A DNA stretch of 64,000 bases, taken from positions 1-64,000 of the forward strand of contig JAFDYY010000010.1 in assembly GCA_018267195.1 (NCBI GenBank), given 5' to 3'. The notes beneath the pieces are model-generated. The model did no database searches and was not told where the DNA came from. It saw only the letters and a program-made list of their open reading frames with translations. Source of the stretch: Bacteroidota bacterium. GTDB lineage: Bacteria > Bacteroidota > Bacteroidia > Cytophagales > Cyclobacteriaceae. Shown here one piece after another: positions 1 through 8,479 of this stretch. Position numbers and translations under genes: made by a program. Positions within the stretch are counted from its first letter, which is position 1. Each line of letters opens with the position of its first letter.

Positions 1-722
1 GTTTATTTCTGTTGGCCTTAACGGGCTGTCATAAAAAACTGGTGCCCCTGCTGCCCAAGCCGCCCAAAACCATAGACATCCAACAAATTGATTTTGAGTA
101 CATGCACGGCAAAGCCCGGCTGGCTTTTCGCGACAACAACCGGGAGCGCGAAGTAAAGGCTCATATCCGCATACGCAAAGACAGCGTAATCTGGATGAAG
201 CTTACCGTCATAGGCGTGCAGGGCGGATCCGTGCTGGCCAATAAAGATTCTATTACCATCGTGAGCAACGTACAGAAAGAGTATTATGTTTTTAAGTACG
301 ATGAACTTTCCAAAAAATTTAATTTTCATGTAAGCTACGAGGTCATTCAGGCCGCTCTGCTGGGAAACCCGATCATTCCCAGACGGCCCGAAGACACCAT
401 AGAAGAAGAGACTTTTTTTAATAAACTGATTCAACAGCAAGCCACCGTAAAAATTGAAAACCTGATCAACAAAAACACAAAAAAACTGGAGCGGGTAGAT
501 ATGGCCGAAACCAACACCGGAAACTCTGTAAAAATTGTGTATGCCGATTTTGAGCCCGTGGGCGATAAGCTGTTTCCCTACAAAGGAACCATTGAGGTGG
601 CCTACAAAACCCTGAAAGGCATCATGAACAATACGATCGTTTTTGAATACACCAAAGCCGAAGTGGGCACCCGCGAATTACGGTTTCCTTTCAACATCCC
701 TAAGCGTTATGATCGCAGGTAA
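1..722 (+). CDS. DUF4292 family lipoprotein (5' end outside window)
   Basis: The reading frame is open at the left edge, so the true start lies upstream. The visible N-terminus reads FLLALTGC, the end of a signal peptide with a lipobox (LTGC), so this is probably an outer-membrane or periplasmic lipoprotein. The remaining ~230 residues fit the DUF4292 family of Bacteroidota, a LolA/LolB-like beta-rich fold: early strands, a motif around VIWMKLTVIG, and a C-terminal ending RFPFNIPKRYDRR. The family's molecular role is not established. The next gene starts inside this one (14-nt overlap), and this DUF4292-EnvC pairing is, from memory, common in Bacteroidota, which suggests an envelope or cell-wall role. 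Family assignment is from memory. Confidence 0.8.
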   Translation, partial: LFLLALTGCHKKLVPLLPKPPKTIDIQQIDFEYMHGKARLAFRDNNREREVKAHIRIRKDSVIWMKLTVIGVQGGSVLANKDSITIVSNVQKEYYVFKYDELSKKFNFHVSYEVIQAALLGNPIIPRRPEDTIEEETFFNKLIQQQATVKIENLINKNTKKLERVDMAETNTGNSVKIVYADFEPVGDKLFPYKGTIEVAYKTLKGIMNNTIVFEYTKAEVGTRELRFPFNIPKRYDRR

Positions 723-1935
723 AATAAGGCACGGGGGCATCTGGCTGTTTTTATTTCTCGGAGTTGGATTGGGTGCTTTTGCGCAGCAACGAAAAAAAGA
801 GGACCTGCAAAAAGAAAGACAAAAAAATATTGAGCGCATTCGCGAGACTGAAAAAATCTTAGACGAAACTTCCAAAGAAAAAAAGAGCTCTATTGGCGAG
901 CTAACCGCGTTAAACAAGCGCATCGAACAACAAGAAACCCTCATCACCTCCACCAAAAACGAAATCGGCTTATTGGATAACGACATAGACGAAGACAACC
1001 AGATTATTGAGGCGATGCAAAAAGATGTAAACGCCTTAAAAGAAGAATATGCTGCCATGCTCTTTGCCGCACAGAAAGCCAGCGGCAAAATAAACAAGCT
1101 TACTTTTTTATTTTCTGCCCAGACGGTCGATCAGTTGCTAATGCGGCTGAAATATATGCGGCAGTATGGCCAGGCGCGGCAAGAGCAAACTCAGGCCATT
1201 GGCAAAGCGCAAACCTTGCTAAGCGAGCAAGTAAAACAAACCGAATTAAAACGAAGCGAAAAGAAAACCCTGCTGGAGGATGAAGTAAATCAAAGCACGC
1301 ACCTCGTTAAGCTGAAGAAAAAACAACGCAACGTTGTAAGCAACCTGGAGAAAGAAGAGAAGCAACTGAAGCGCGAGTTAGAGCAAACCAAAAAGGCTGT
1401 GGCCGAATTGGACGACCTGATTGCCAAGATTGTAAAAGAAGAATTAGAGCGGGCGGCCCGCGAGCGATCTAAGAATAAAGGCAAAGAAGTAATAGCCTCC
1501 GATGAAAGTGTGGCCTTGTCATCTTCTTTTGAAGAGAACAAATCAAAATTTCCGTGGCCGGTTTCAGGTTTTGTGTCGCAGCATTTTGGCCGGCAAATGC
1601 ACCCGGTGCTCCGAGGCATTGAAGTGCAAAACGATGGCGTAAATATTCAGACCAAGGCCAATGAGCCGGTGCGGGCCATTTTTACCGGACGTGTTTCGCG
1701 CATTGCTTTTATCCGCGGCATCGGCAACACCATCATCCTCAGCCACGGAGAATATTTTTCGGTGTACAGCGGCTTAAAGGATGTGTTTGTAAAACCCGGA
1801 CAAAAAGTATCGGTAAACGAAGAACTCGGCCGCGTACTTACTACGGCCGAGGGTATTTCTGAATTGCGTTTTCAGGTCCGAAAAAATATTGTAGCACTGG
1901 ATCCGCAGCAATGGTTAAAAAACGGAGAGCGATGA
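709..1935 (+). CDS. EnvC-like murein hydrolase activator (degenerate LytM/M23 domain)
   Basis: I chose ATG 709 because it starts a clean signal peptide (MIAGKIRHGGIWLFLFLGVG, then GAFAQ). Upstream in-frame codons lie inside the previous gene. The product is 408 residues: a long Glu/Lys-rich coiled coil (about 25-250) followed by a C-terminal LytM fold starting at FPWPVSGFVSQHFG. The usual zinc ligands are absent: the HxGxD site reads NDGVN and the YAH site reads YSG. That is expected for EnvC/NlpD-type activators, which bind and switch on amidases and do not cut peptidoglycan themselves. It probably acts in the periplasm during septum splitting. It is translationally coupled to the DUF4292 gene. 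Confidence 0.87.
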   Translation: MIAGKIRHGGIWLFLFLGVGLGAFAQQRKKEDLQKERQKNIERIRETEKILDETSKEKKSSIGELTALNKRIEQQETLITSTKNEIGLLDNDIDEDNQIIEAMQKDVNALKEEYAAMLFAAQKASGKINKLTFLFSAQTVDQLLMRLKYMRQYGQARQEQTQAIGKAQTLLSEQVKQTELKRSEKKTLLEDEVNQSTHLVKLKKKQRNVVSNLEKEEKQLKRELEQTKKAVAELDDLIAKIVKEELERAARERSKNKGKEVIASDESVALSSSFEENKSKFPWPVSGFVSQHFGRQMHPVLRGIEVQNDGVNIQTKANEPVRAIFTGRVSRIAFIRGIGNTIILSHGEYFSVYSGLKDVFVKPGQKVSVNEELGRVLTTAEGISELRFQVRKNIVALDPQQWLKNGER

Positions 1936-1936
1936 G

Positions 1937-2389
1937 TTAATCTTCTTTCATCCATTCATACATCATGTAGTGGTCTCCGTTCATGCCGGTTTGTTGGTAG
2001 GTACGCTGGGCAGCGGTGTTCGATTTATCTACATACAGGCGGATACCCTTTAGGTCGGGGGCTTCGTTAACCAATTGCTGAATATGGGCATACAGTTTTT
2101 TGAAAACTCCCTGGCTGCGGTGCGCTTTCACCACATAAACCGATTGTATCCATAAGATAGTGCCATCGCGCCAGTCGCTCCACTCGGAGGTAGTCATCAA
2201 ACAACCCACGACTTCATTTTTTTCTTCGGCTACATAATACCGTCCTTTGGTGGGGTCTTTAAACATCCGTTGTATGCCCCGGGTAAGCGAGCTGATTTCC
2301 AACGTAATGTTTTCGGTTTCCAATGCCATCTTAAGTTGAAAATCAATCAGATCAGGAATATCTTTTTCAGTGGCTTCGCGTACGATCAT
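1937..2389 (-). CDS. GNAT family N-acetyltransferase
   Basis: 150 residues with GNAT features: an N-terminal MIVREATEKDIPDL, the strand IQSVYVVKAHRSQGVFKKLY that carries the acetyl-CoA pyrophosphate loop (RSQGV, motif A), and the C-terminal AAQRTYQQTGM segment. The substrate cannot be read from sequence. It starts 13 nt after the stop of the upstream PLP enzyme, so the two are probably one transcript. Its stop codon is 1 nt from the end of the convergent envC-like gene, and I see no terminator hairpin between them. Confidence 0.85.
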   Translation of the reverse strand: MIVREATEKDIPDLIDFQLKMALETENITLEISSLTRGIQRMFKDPTKGRYYVAEEKNEVVGCLMTTSEWSDWRDGTILWIQSVYVVKAHRSQGVFKKLYAHIQQLVNEAPDLKGIRLYVDKSNTAAQRTYQQTGMNGDHYMMYEWMKED

Positions 2390-2402
2390 AAGATTAAAAA
2401 TT

Positions 2403-3530
2403 TTATAGCGCGTGGCGAATGTCGTCTATCAGATCTTGTACCTCTTCAATGCCTACCGACAACCGCAAAAGTTTATCGGAGATGCCGGCTGTTTTTCGTT
2501 CTTGGGCTGTTAGCTTGGCATGCGAAGTTTTCACCGGCTGGGCAATGGTGCTCTCTACCCCTCCCAAACTGATGGCTTTGCGTATGAGGGTTAATTTTTT
2601 CAAGAATTTTTCGGGATCATTTTTAACCTCGAACGATAACATCCCTCCAAATCCGCCCGGCATTTGTTTTTTGGCAATGGCATGGCCGGGGTGGTCTTTC
2701 AGCCCGGGATAGTAAACGGCTTTTATGCCGGGTTCGCTTTGTAGAAAACGGGCGAGCGTCAGGGCATTTTTATTTTGCTGTTGCACGCGCAGCACGATGG
2801 TCTTCAAGCTCCGCTCTATCAGGTAAGCCGAGGGCGCATTTAGGTTGCCGCCAAAGTGCATTGCGGTATTTCGTATTTCTTTAATTAATTTTTTAGAAGC
2901 AACGGCTACACCGCAACTGAGGTCGCTGTGCCCGCCAATGTATTTAGTGCCACTGTGCGTAACCACATCGATGCCCAGGTCAATCGGATTTTGATTAACG
3001 GGTGAGGCAAAGGTGTTATCTATTACCGTAATTATTTTTCTGCTTTTGGCTATTCGGGCTACAGCCGCTATGTCGGTGATTTTCAGCAATGGGTTAGACG
3101 GTGTTTCGATATAAATTACTTTGGTATTGGGCCGGATGGCTAACTCAAATTTTTTCAGGTCGGCTGCCTCTTCCATTGTGTGGTCTATGCCGTACCGCTT
3201 TAACTCGTGAAGCGCAGCATGGTGTGTACCTCCGTATAAATCATTTTGAAAAAGAATATGATCGCCTTGCTTCAGCAGGGCAAACAGCGTAGTCATAATG
3301 GCGGCCATGCCCGAGCTGAACAACAAACCATCTTCGGCATTTTCCAGCGAAGCCAGTTTTTGTACCACTGCCGTTTGGTTGGGTGTGTTAAAATAGCGTG
3401 GGTAAAGCACATTGGCGCCATAATCGTAGGCAGAGGCAGGGTAGATGGGATTGACTAACCCACCGTAAACCGGATCGCCCGCAGAGCCGACATGCACACT
3501 GTTGGTGAGTTTGGATTTCGATTTTTTCAT
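2403..3530 (-). CDS. Trans-sulfuration family PLP enzyme (cystathionine synthase/lyase type)
   Basis: ATG 3530 (MKKSKSKLTNSVHVG) is preferred over an in-frame GTG two codons upstream. The 375-residue protein shows the Cys/Met metabolism PLP-dependent fold: YPRYFNTPNQTAVVQKLASLE, the glycine-rich cofactor loop SSGMAA, the ETPSNPLLKI strand, VIDNTFASP, and the Schiff-base lysine in SGTKYIGGHSD. The C-terminal SLGGVESTIAQP segment is also typical. Cystathionine gamma-synthase, cystathionine gamma-lyase and methionine gamma-lyase share these motifs, so I do not choose a substrate. It is followed by the GNAT gene in a probable two-gene operon. Confidence 0.88.
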   Translation of the reverse strand: MKKSKSKLTNSVHVGSAGDPVYGGLVNPIYPASAYDYGANVLYPRYFNTPNQTAVVQKLASLENAEDGLLFSSGMAAIMTTLFALLKQGDHILFQNDLYGGTHHAALHELKRYGIDHTMEEAADLKKFELAIRPNTKVIYIETPSNPLLKITDIAAVARIAKSRKIITVIDNTFASPVNQNPIDLGIDVVTHSGTKYIGGHSDLSCGVAVASKKLIKEIRNTAMHFGGNLNAPSAYLIERSLKTIVLRVQQQNKNALTLARFLQSEPGIKAVYYPGLKDHPGHAIAKKQMPGGFGGMLSFEVKNDPEKFLKKLTLIRKAISLGGVESTIAQPVKTSHAKLTAQERKTAGISDKLLRLSVGIEEVQDLIDDIRHAL

Positions 3531-3585
3531 GAACACAATTTAGAATGGCGAAAATAGCACGCTTGAGGTGATAAACCCAAACCAA

Positions 3586-4725
3586 TTAAATTTCTGCAAC
3601 CAGCTCCATCACATCTTCTACTGTGATTTCATCCATGCAGTTTTTTGTAGGGTGAACACATACTAATTGCAAACAGGGGCTACACGGAAACTTACTAACT
3701 TTTTGAATATACCTGCCTTTTAAATTTAAAGGTTTCCACATAGATGAATCGCCAGGACCAAACAAGGCGATGATTTTTTTATTTAAGCAAGTGGCTAAGT
3801 TCATAGGGCCGCTATCAAGGCAAATGAATAAATCGCTCTGCCCAATGAGGCTGACCATTTCTTCGGCAGAAGTAATTTTAAATGAAAGATTGCTTACTTG
3901 TTTCATCTTCCCTTCCATTTCAAGAATGATATCACGCTCGCCTGGGCCACCTATAATAAACAAAGGGTTATCTTTTTTTTGTTGCAGATGGGCAACCAAG
4001 GCTATCCATTTTATTGTTGGCCATCGTCTGTACACCCATCCGCCACCGACATGGATAACGATGGGGTCGGGTAAGAGAGCAACCGGTTTTAGCTTATCCG
4101 GAATATAACAAGGGAATTTTATAGGAAATAATTCGGCCTCTGTAAAACCAACCGAAGAAAGAAGATCTAGGTTCCATTGGTAGCGATGGCGAAATGGGCT
4201 ATTGTCTTTTTGTTTGGTAAGCAAATGGCCACTCAGGTTTATATTAGAGTGCAAGTAATTTGTGTACCCAAGTCTGGATTTACATCCTGCCAATACCAAT
4301 AAAATCTGAGAGCGAACGTCTCCCCGGGTATCAATGCCCAAATCAAAACGGTGAATCCGAAGCCTCCATGCATGAACGAATGATCTGCCCCACCTTGCTA
4401 TACCAGATTTTTTTATTCCATGATCCGACCATGGGAAGTCAGCCGTAAACACGCCACTTACACGGCTATCATATTTTAGCAGGTGAACTGAATGGGGCTT
4501 CGAAAAAAAATAAATTTTGCAATTCGGATACTTCGTTTGCAGTGGAGCAATCAAAGGCGTAAGCGACATAACATCGCCTAATTGAAAGGGCTCGATTAGT
4601 AAAATTCTTTCTGGTGTTTTCCGGGCCGGTCGTTGTATTAGCAAAAATGGATACAAAAAAACAAATGCTATTTTCTCTAGCAGATAATTAGCTTTTACTT
4701 TTGCTTTTGAATACTGGCGACTCAT
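3586..4725 (-). CDS. Glycosyltransferase family 9 (heptosyltransferase-like)
   Basis: 379 residues with a GT9/GT-B layout. The N-terminal half contains RILLIEPFQLGDVMSLTPLI, the usual start of heptosyltransferase-type enzymes. The C-terminal half contains IVIHVGGGWVYRRWP, the nucleotide-sugar region IGGPGERD, and SDLFICLDSGPMNLA then IIALFGPGD, which matches the family's SGP..HLA / FGPT signature. A cysteine-rich tail (CSPCLQLVCVHPTKNCM) is often seen in this family. It is the last gene of the minus-strand polysaccharide operon and probably transfers a sugar at the inner leaflet during surface-glycan assembly. Donor and acceptor are unknown. Confidence 0.88.
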   Translation of the reverse strand: MSRQYSKAKVKANYLLEKIAFVFLYPFLLIQRPARKTPERILLIEPFQLGDVMSLTPLIAPLQTKYPNCKIYFFSKPHSVHLLKYDSRVSGVFTADFPWSDHGIKKSGIARWGRSFVHAWRLRIHRFDLGIDTRGDVRSQILLVLAGCKSRLGYTNYLHSNINLSGHLLTKQKDNSPFRHRYQWNLDLLSSVGFTEAELFPIKFPCYIPDKLKPVALLPDPIVIHVGGGWVYRRWPTIKWIALVAHLQQKKDNPLFIIGGPGERDIILEMEGKMKQVSNLSFKITSAEEMVSLIGQSDLFICLDSGPMNLATCLNKKIIALFGPGDSSMWKPLNLKGRYIQKVSKFPCSPCLQLVCVHPTKNCMDEITVEDVMELVAEI

Positions 4726-4776
4726 TCCAATGGTTTGTGGTTAATCTTTTTACTATACGTGTATGGCACACTGTTT

Positions 4777-5535
4777 TTATTTTCGGGTAATTAATTGGCC
4801 AAAGAAATGCCACAAAAATAAAGTATTTGTAACGGCATAGCGTTTAAACAATCGCTTGGGTTCTTGTAAAAATCGAAAAAACCATTCCATACCAAGCGCA
4901 CACATCCATTGGGGGGCTCGCGTGGTAACCCCTGCATAAATTTCAAAGGCACCCCCCACACCTAAAAGACAGGCATTTATGGAATTACTGTTTTTCGCCA
5001 TCCACATTTCTTGTTTGGGGCAGCCGAGCCCCACCAACACCAGGCCCGCACCCGAAGCATTGATGGCCCTAATGTGTTGCTGTCTTTCGTCTTCCGTCAA
5101 CGCCCGAAACGGGGGCGATAGCATCCCGGCTATGATAAGGTGCGGAAATTTTTTTAGGGTATTTTCTTTAAGAAGATCCAACATAGCTTGGGTGGATCCA
5201 TAAAAAAAAACAGATAATCCGTTTTTTTCACATTCGTGTAACACGCTGCCCATCAAGTCCATTCCGGCTATGCGGTCTTGTTTTATTCCATACAGCAGAC
5301 GAAGGGCAAATACCAACGGCATGCCATCGGCAAAAGTAAAAGTGGAGCCATTTACCTGACTTTGAAAGACCGTTGATTTTTTTGCCTCCACCGTCATGTG
5401 GGCGTTGGCAAAGCAGGCGTATGAGGGCGTGTTGGTTTTTCCTAACAAAATAATTTGTTGCAGTGCATCGGTATATGTAGTGAGGCTGACCTGCAGGCTG
5501 ATCACTTTTTTTTGAGAGGCGTTTATATCAGGCAC
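4777..5535 (-). CDS. WecG/TagA/CpsF family glycosyltransferase (GT26)
   Basis: 252 residues starting with GTG at 5535, eight nt inside the end of the upstream polymerase gene, which suggests coupled translation. Family motifs visible are ANAHMTVEAKK, FTFADGMPLVFALRLL with RIAGMDLM, the FFYGST strand, and the C-terminal GLGCPKQEMWMAKN and GVGGAFEIYAG. These enzymes add N-acetylmannosamine(uronic acid) or a related sugar to a lipid-linked precursor (TagA, WecG). Together with the flanking flippase, polymerase and GT9 genes this indicates an undecaprenyl-linked surface polysaccharide pathway. Confidence 0.92.
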   Translation of the reverse strand: MPDINASQKKVISLQVSLTTYTDALQQIILLGKTNTPSYACFANAHMTVEAKKSTVFQSQVNGSTFTFADGMPLVFALRLLYGIKQDRIAGMDLMGSVLHECEKNGLSVFFYGSTQAMLDLLKENTLKKFPHLIIAGMLSPPFRALTEDERQQHIRAINASGAGLVLVGLGCPKQEMWMAKNSNSINACLLGVGGAFEIYAGVTTRAPQWMCALGMEWFFRFLQEPKRLFKRYAVTNTLFLWHFFGQLITRK

Positions 5536-6784
5536 GGGGTGGAGTTTGATGGAGGCCGGGAAAAGAAAAAACAGAAAGAAGAAAAGCTACGGCCAATATT
5601 CCTTTGTTGGTTTCCAGCATAGACTCGGTAAGCATGGCAAAAAGGCATACGGCCAGCAGGCATTGGGCCAGCCAGTGGCCGGTTAAATTTCGGAATAAGA
5701 GAAAAAGTGAAACAGCCCAGGTTGCCAATCCAATCAATCCGAAATTAACCACCGTCTGCAGATACTGATTGTGAGTGTTAAAACGGTTGTAGCGCGAAGC
5801 AAAATAAAATTGTCTTTTTTCGTACGCCTGCTGCAATTCATCCTGACCATCGCCTGTGCCCACACCCAGTAGCGGATTGCCTTTGATGGCATCGAGTGTG
5901 CAGGCCCAAACAGCTTTACGCATGGCAATACCGTTCCAGGCTATAAACCCGAGCGAGGCATCGCGGTCCAGCGGTATGGTGTTTTGTTTTCCGTTAACCA
6001 GATCGTTTACCTTGGTACTCAGCGAAGGCACCAAAGAAATAAAAACACCCGCCACTCCGGCTAAGGAGAGCATCCAAACCCAAAGCAGCTGACGTTTCCG
6101 GCTCAGCCGAAAGATATAAACTACGGCCACAATAAATCCGGCTAAAAGAATTTGCACGACACTCAGCAAAAAAAGATAAACCGAGAAAAATAGTATTAGA
6201 GAGAAAAATGTAGCGGGCCGGAGAAAAAAATCGGGCAATCCTTTATGTTGAATAAATGCTTCTGTTAAAATAAGGACAGAAGCCAGACAGAGCAGGGCGA
6301 GCACATACGGATAAAAATCTAATGAAGCAGCCAGCGGGTGCGAAAAAAAATGGGTGGTGTTTTGATAGCGAACCGCGTAAACAGTAGCGTAGGATAAACT
6401 ATAAACACAAGCTGCAAAAACCGTGATGACAAATGCAGCGGCAATCCACTGGCGCGAAGGTTTCCAATCCCAGGCTACCGTACCCAACACAAGCGGATAA
6501 ACCAGCAGAAGCAGTTTTTGTTGAATGCGAAAAACACCTTCATCAAAATTTTGGGTATAGATCATTCCGGCTAACGAAATCCAAAACAAGGAAGACAACA
6601 GCAGAACGGGTTTCATTCTTGCGAAATCCCATTTCTTAGGCAAAAAAAGAAGCCAAAATAAAAGCAGCAGAATAGATGCTACCGAATTAAAGGCTGCTGG
6701 TAAAGGAATTGTAGCGGCTGTGGCACACACTAAAAATAAAAAACCTTTTTGTTGGTTGGGCTCGCTTAGTATTTTGGTTTTCAC
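5528..6784 (-). CDS. O-antigen polymerase/ligase-like membrane protein (Wzy/WaaL superfamily)
   Basis: 418 residues with about 10-12 predicted membrane helices and a large loop near residues 250-320. The loop contains GNPLLGVGTGDGQDELQQAY and FNTHNQYLQTVVNFGLIGL; the H-N-x-Y-L pattern with GxGxG is the signature of O-antigen ligase / Wzy-type proteins. It starts with GTG at 6784, overlapping the stop of the flippase gene by 4 nt (GTGA). It probably polymerises or ligates the glycan on the periplasmic face. Ligase and polymerase cannot be told apart from sequence. Confidence 0.85.
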   Translation of the reverse strand: MKTKILSEPNQQKGFLFLVCATAATIPLPAAFNSVASILLLLFWLLFLPKKWDFARMKPVLLLSSLFWISLAGMIYTQNFDEGVFRIQQKLLLLVYPLVLGTVAWDWKPSRQWIAAAFVITVFAACVYSLSYATVYAVRYQNTTHFFSHPLAASLDFYPYVLALLCLASVLILTEAFIQHKGLPDFFLRPATFFSLILFFSVYLFLLSVVQILLAGFIVAVVYIFRLSRKRQLLWVWMLSLAGVAGVFISLVPSLSTKVNDLVNGKQNTIPLDRDASLGFIAWNGIAMRKAVWACTLDAIKGNPLLGVGTGDGQDELQQAYEKRQFYFASRYNRFNTHNQYLQTVVNFGLIGLATWAVSLFLLFRNLTGHWLAQCLLAVCLFAMLTESMLETNKGILAVAFLLSVFSFPGLHQTPPRA

Positions 6785-8124
6785 AAATTGCTGTGGGGGT
6801 TAGCCGGTATCGTTTCTTCCGGCAATGAAAAATTTTTATAAGTAAAAAGCAGCAGCACAATCCCCATCAATACAAAACTAATAAAATAGGTGTAGGGTGT
6901 TTCGCCCCAAAAATAGCCGATCGAAAAGGGAATAATTAGAGAAATGGAACTCAATAGAAAAAACGTTATTCGTTTCCCTATAGCCGGGGCATCTAAAAAC
7001 CAAAATACAAACGAAACGGCCATGGCGGTTTCGCCTAAGAACAAACTCAACGGAATGGATTCAGTCGAAAAATCAGAATGAGAGAAAGCCACCAGGCCAA
7101 TTACCGTTACACACAAAGAGGCAACCGAAATTTTCATAAACAAAATTTCTTTATGTTCTAATATTAACCGCGTAGAGAAGCTGTTAAAAATACTGAATGA
7201 AACAGCCGCCAGCGCCAGCCATAAAAAATAAGCAGAGTAACCGGCATATTGGCTTCCAAAAAACAAGGCAATAAATGTGTGCGGAAAAACCAATACAGAC
7301 CCTAGCAGGGCTAAACTAATCATCATGCCGAGCCGATCCACATTCAAGCAAACTTTTTCGCTCAGCATTTGGTTAACAAACGCCTGTTGAATAACCCGAA
7401 TGACACCTTTGTAGATGGCGTAAAATTTCAATGCTAAAAAAGAAATGACCAACCCCTGGTCATCAAAAAATAGTGGAGCGATTAATAGAATGCCTAACCC
7501 CATAAAATAAAAAGTGAGGTTCAAAATGCCCAGCGGGAGGGTGGTCAGATAAAGACGGAGCGAAGAAAGCGAGGGCTTGAAAAAAATTTTTGATTTCAGA
7601 AAAAAAGAAATGAGTGAATTGGTAATAAAATAGGCAGCTAACGTAGCCGCTATATACACTTCGTATAGCCAACGAGGGCAGAAAAATACCGCCAGCAGGC
7701 CGGCCAGCAGCGGTAAGGCCACTCGCACAAAAGCCACCCCCGCACCGGCTATAGCCAACCCGCGCGCATATAGGGCATAGTCGGCACTGGCCGCCACTAG
7801 AGGTGCCAACACAAAACCCCAATACGAATTTTTCAGAAAAGCTAATATGGCTGCTCCGGCCAAAAAAATTCCGAAAGTAAGACGAGCCGTCTGAGCTTCA
7901 TTTAATTTTTCTTGCCAGTTATCGTTGAGGGCAATGTTGCGTATAGCAGCCGATTGCATGCCGAAGCCCACCAGCCCGATAACCAGTTGCAGGAGCGATT
8001 CAAACTCGCCAATGGCCGCTACTTGTTCGGGCCGGGCCGCTTGGGCCATCCACTTCAGCACAAACACCGACAGCAGGTAAGCCGAGCCGGTAAATAAAAA
8101 AACAATCACTAGCTTTTTAATCAT
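6781..8124 (-). CDS. Wzx-like polysaccharide flippase
   Basis: 447 residues from ATG 8124 (MIKKLVIVFLFTGSAYLLSV). An in-frame ATG at 8160 would add 12 residues and sits just 10 nt after a -7 promoter box, so it is a real alternative. About 12-14 hydrophobic helices fill the protein, arranged like polysaccharide transport / MOP-superfamily flippases, with an early FGMQSAAIRNIA segment typical of this group. It is the first gene of the glycan operon (flippase, polymerase, GT26, GT9) and would move lipid-linked repeat units across the inner membrane. No sequence motif fixes the substrate. Confidence 0.83.
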   Translation of the reverse strand: MIKKLVIVFLFTGSAYLLSVFVLKWMAQAARPEQVAAIGEFESLLQLVIGLVGFGMQSAAIRNIALNDNWQEKLNEAQTARLTFGIFLAGAAILAFLKNSYWGFVLAPLVAASADYALYARGLAIAGAGVAFVRVALPLLAGLLAVFFCPRWLYEVYIAATLAAYFITNSLISFFLKSKIFFKPSLSSLRLYLTTLPLGILNLTFYFMGLGILLIAPLFFDDQGLVISFLALKFYAIYKGVIRVIQQAFVNQMLSEKVCLNVDRLGMMISLALLGSVLVFPHTFIALFFGSQYAGYSAYFLWLALAAVSFSIFNSFSTRLILEHKEILFMKISVASLCVTVIGLVAFSHSDFSTESIPLSLFLGETAMAVSFVFWFLDAPAIGKRITFFLLSSISLIIPFSIGYFWGETPYTYFISFVLMGIVLLLFTYKNFSLPEETIPANPHSNL

Positions 8125-8160
8125 AGAAAAAAACAAGCCGAGGGTTTGCTTTCGGCACAT

Positions 8161-8430
8161 CGGGATGGTGCAAAAATAAGGAATGATAAAATATGGACAG
8201 GTGCTATTAAATCCGGATTATGTATTAGGGATGCATCATCTGCCCAAGGGGTTGACGAACGTTGATGAAAACGTCCACCTTGTCAAGGTTTAACCCGGGT
8301 AATGAAAATCACCGTTGGGTATTTTATCTTCATGGGATGTTGATTTTCGTTCGTCAATGAGGCCAATAGACTTTCTATGGCATAATATGGGACAATCCGA
8401 TGGTGTGATCCTTTATTTTTCTGAGGGCAT
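8161..8430. other. Gene-free segment with several dyad symmetries
   Basis: No convincing coding frame. I see: an inverted repeat of TTGACGAACG (8252-8261) with its complement at 8348-8357; an inner inverted repeat GAAAATCA (8304-8311) / TGATTTTC (8341-8348); a compact dyad ACCTTG-T-CAAGGT (8277-8289); and the palindrome ACCCGGGT (8293-8300). The two long-range repeats nest, so the RNA could fold into a multi-branched structure. The segment at 8252-8273 recurs imperfectly at 46499-46520 on the other strand. Function unknown. Confidence 0.5.
8171..8178 (-). promoter_or_regulatory. Putative -7 box for the polysaccharide operon
   Basis: On the minus strand this reads TATTTTTG followed by CACC, matching the Bacteroidota -7 form TAnnTTTG. 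No clear TTG lies about 20 nt upstream, so the call rests on the -7 element and its position just ahead of the flippase gene. Confidence 0.45.
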
Positions 8431-8465
8431 AAAAAAAGGCAAGAATTAATTCTTGCCTTTTTTTT
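8431..8465 (-). terminator. Rho-independent terminator after the DUF4397 gene
   Basis: Perfect inverted repeat GGCAAGAATT / AATTCTTGCC (8438-8457) flanked by A7 and T8, so it can work in both directions. It sits 15 nt past the stop of the minus-strand DUF4397 gene. Confidence 0.88.
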
Positions 8466-8479
8466 GAGTGTAGTCGGCT

